Source: Promethearchaeota archaeon
GTDB lineage: Archaea; Asgardarchaeota; Lokiarchaeia; Sigynarchaeales; SOKP01
Assembly (NCBI GenBank): GCA_016839845.1
Contig: JAEOTL010000433.1
Location: 1 to 6,174 of the forward strand
Length of the DNA: 6,174 nucleotides
Reading direction: 5' to 3'
This document shows, in pieces, positions 5,379 through 6,174 of the stretch; positions within the stretch are counted from its first letter, which is position 1, and each line of letters begins with the position of its first letter. The notes beneath the pieces were generated by a model that was given only the letters and a program-made list of their open reading frames with translations, ran no database searches and was not told where the DNA came from. A program made the position numbers and the translations under genes.

Positions 5379-6174
5379 ATGGTTAGATATAAAAGAGGTC
5401 ACTTATATTATCCTGAAATTCCTATTCATAAAGTTTTGGAAAGCACAACAAAAAGATTTCCAGATAAATTAGCTTTTCTTTATCCGAGAGAACTAACTTT
5501 TAAACAATTTAAAGAACAAGTAGATATATTCGCTACAGCTCTAAAAAACTTGGGAGTGAAAAAAGGCGATCGGGTTGCCCTATATGCTCACAATTCAATC
5601 GAATGGGAAATCTCGTTTTATGGTTTAGAGAAAGCGGGAGCAATTTTGGTTCCTATGAATCCTCAGTTTAAAGAAACTGAGGTCAAATACGAAGCTAAAG
5701 ACTCGGGAGCTGAAACTATTGTCGTTTTCGCGCCACTATACCCCATTGTAGCTTCAGTAAAAGATGAAACAAACATTAAAATAATTATCATCATCGAATC
5801 AGAAGAAGATGATGAGAATCCTGAAATACCGGAGGGAGTATTTAGATGGTCAGAACTTATGAAAAGTACGGAACCCGATCCTCCAGAGTATGAATTCAGT
5901 CCTAAAGAAGATCTTGCCGCACTAATGTATACGAGTGGGACTACGGGCTTACCTAAAGGAACAATGCTCACCCACTATAATATGGTTTCGAATGTGATCC
6001 AAGGGGGTATGACATTTGAATTAAGTGATTTTGATATTGCGATGACTGTACTTCCGCTTTACCACATCTATGGTCTTAATGTTTGTATGAACCAAGCAAT
6101 TTGGTTAGGTGCTTCGCAAGTTGTTACTTCTCGATTCGATGTGAAAGAATTTTCTGAGTTGGTAGAAAAATATA
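5379..6174 (+). CDS. AMP-forming acyl-CoA synthetase (long- or medium-chain type), 3' end cut by window
   Basis: This cytoplasmic adenylate-forming enzyme activates a carboxylic acid with ATP and CoA to acyl-CoA, AMP and diphosphate. The first 265 residues are visible, about half of the usual 520-560, and the frame is open at the window edge. It starts MVRYKRGHLYYPEIPIHKVL. The ATG is the first after an in-frame TAA at 5358-5360. Typical N-domain features follow: LTFKQF (39-44), GVKKGDRVALYAHNS (59-73), and KAGAILVPMNPQ (85-96). The phosphate-binding loop YTSGTTGLPKG is at 184-194 and the A4-type motif LPLYHIYG at 225-232. An Ile-rich run and an acidic run (IIIIIESEEDDE, about 135-146) form a variable loop. 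The C-terminal domain with the catalytic Lys lies outside the window. It is divergent from the membrane hydrolase gene. Acid specificity (fatty or aryl) cannot be assigned from this half. Confidence 0.92.
   Translation, partial: MVRYKRGHLYYPEIPIHKVLESTTKRFPDKLAFLYPRELTFKQFKEQVDIFATALKNLGVKKGDRVALYAHNSIEWEISFYGLEKAGAILVPMNPQFKETEVKYEAKDSGAETIVVFAPLYPIVASVKDETNIKIIIIIESEEDDENPEIPEGVFRWSELMKSTEPDPPEYEFSPKEDLAALMYTSGTTGLPKGTMLTHYNMVSNVIQGGMTFELSDFDIAMTVLPLYHIYGLNVCMNQAIWLGASQVVTSRFDVKEFSELVEKY

Noticed and set aside
5788..5815. Inverted repeat TCATCATC / GATGATGA with a 12-base loop
   Set aside because: It falls in codons for an Ile run followed by an Asp/Glu run in the synthetase; repetitive codon use explains it better than a structured element.
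5663..5971. Open minus-strand frame of 102 codons
   Set aside because: It is antisense to the acyl-CoA synthetase gene and its Ser/Ile-rich translation mirrors that gene's codons; no family resemblance.

Overview
This AT-rich window most likely comes from an anaerobic archaeon, possibly a peptide- or acid-fermenting lineage of the Asgard type. The lineage is inferred, not shown. The evidence is an indolepyruvate:ferredoxin oxidoreductase pair, a cysteine-rich multi-cluster ferredoxin protein, TATA-like boxes upstream of genes, an oligo-T stop signal without a hairpin, and a first gene (iorA) with no Shine-Dalgarno site beside internal or other genes with good ones. An anaerobic bacterium cannot be excluded from these genes alone.

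Layout. The left edge holds the 3' end of a rightward iron-sulfur protein gene (to 536). It converges, across a 25-base gap, on a leftward block: iorB (562-1140) and iorA (1127-3085), which overlap by 14 bases and form a tight operon. Upstream of iorA, across 164 bases with a probable terminator and promoter, lies a leftward gene (3250-5136) for an alpha/beta hydrolase fused to a membrane domain of about eight helices. I recognise its hydrolase half but not its membrane half. A 242-base divergent region (5137-5378) separates it from a rightward AMP-forming acyl-CoA synthetase gene (5379 to the window edge, truncated). This region holds two 16-bp inverted repeats, TATA-like boxes and a possible 29-codon leader ORF.

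How the genes may work together. IorAB oxidises aryl-pyruvates to aryl-acetyl-CoA and reduced ferredoxin, or runs in reverse to make aryl-amino-acid precursors from aryl acids. An acyl-CoA synthetase can supply or activate the matching acids, and the cysteine-rich protein could accept ferredoxin-level electrons. Topology by the positive-inside rule puts the hydrolase domain outside the cell, where it could release acids from esters or amides. The divergent region might co-regulate hydrolase and synthetase. This shared pathway is inference from gene order only.
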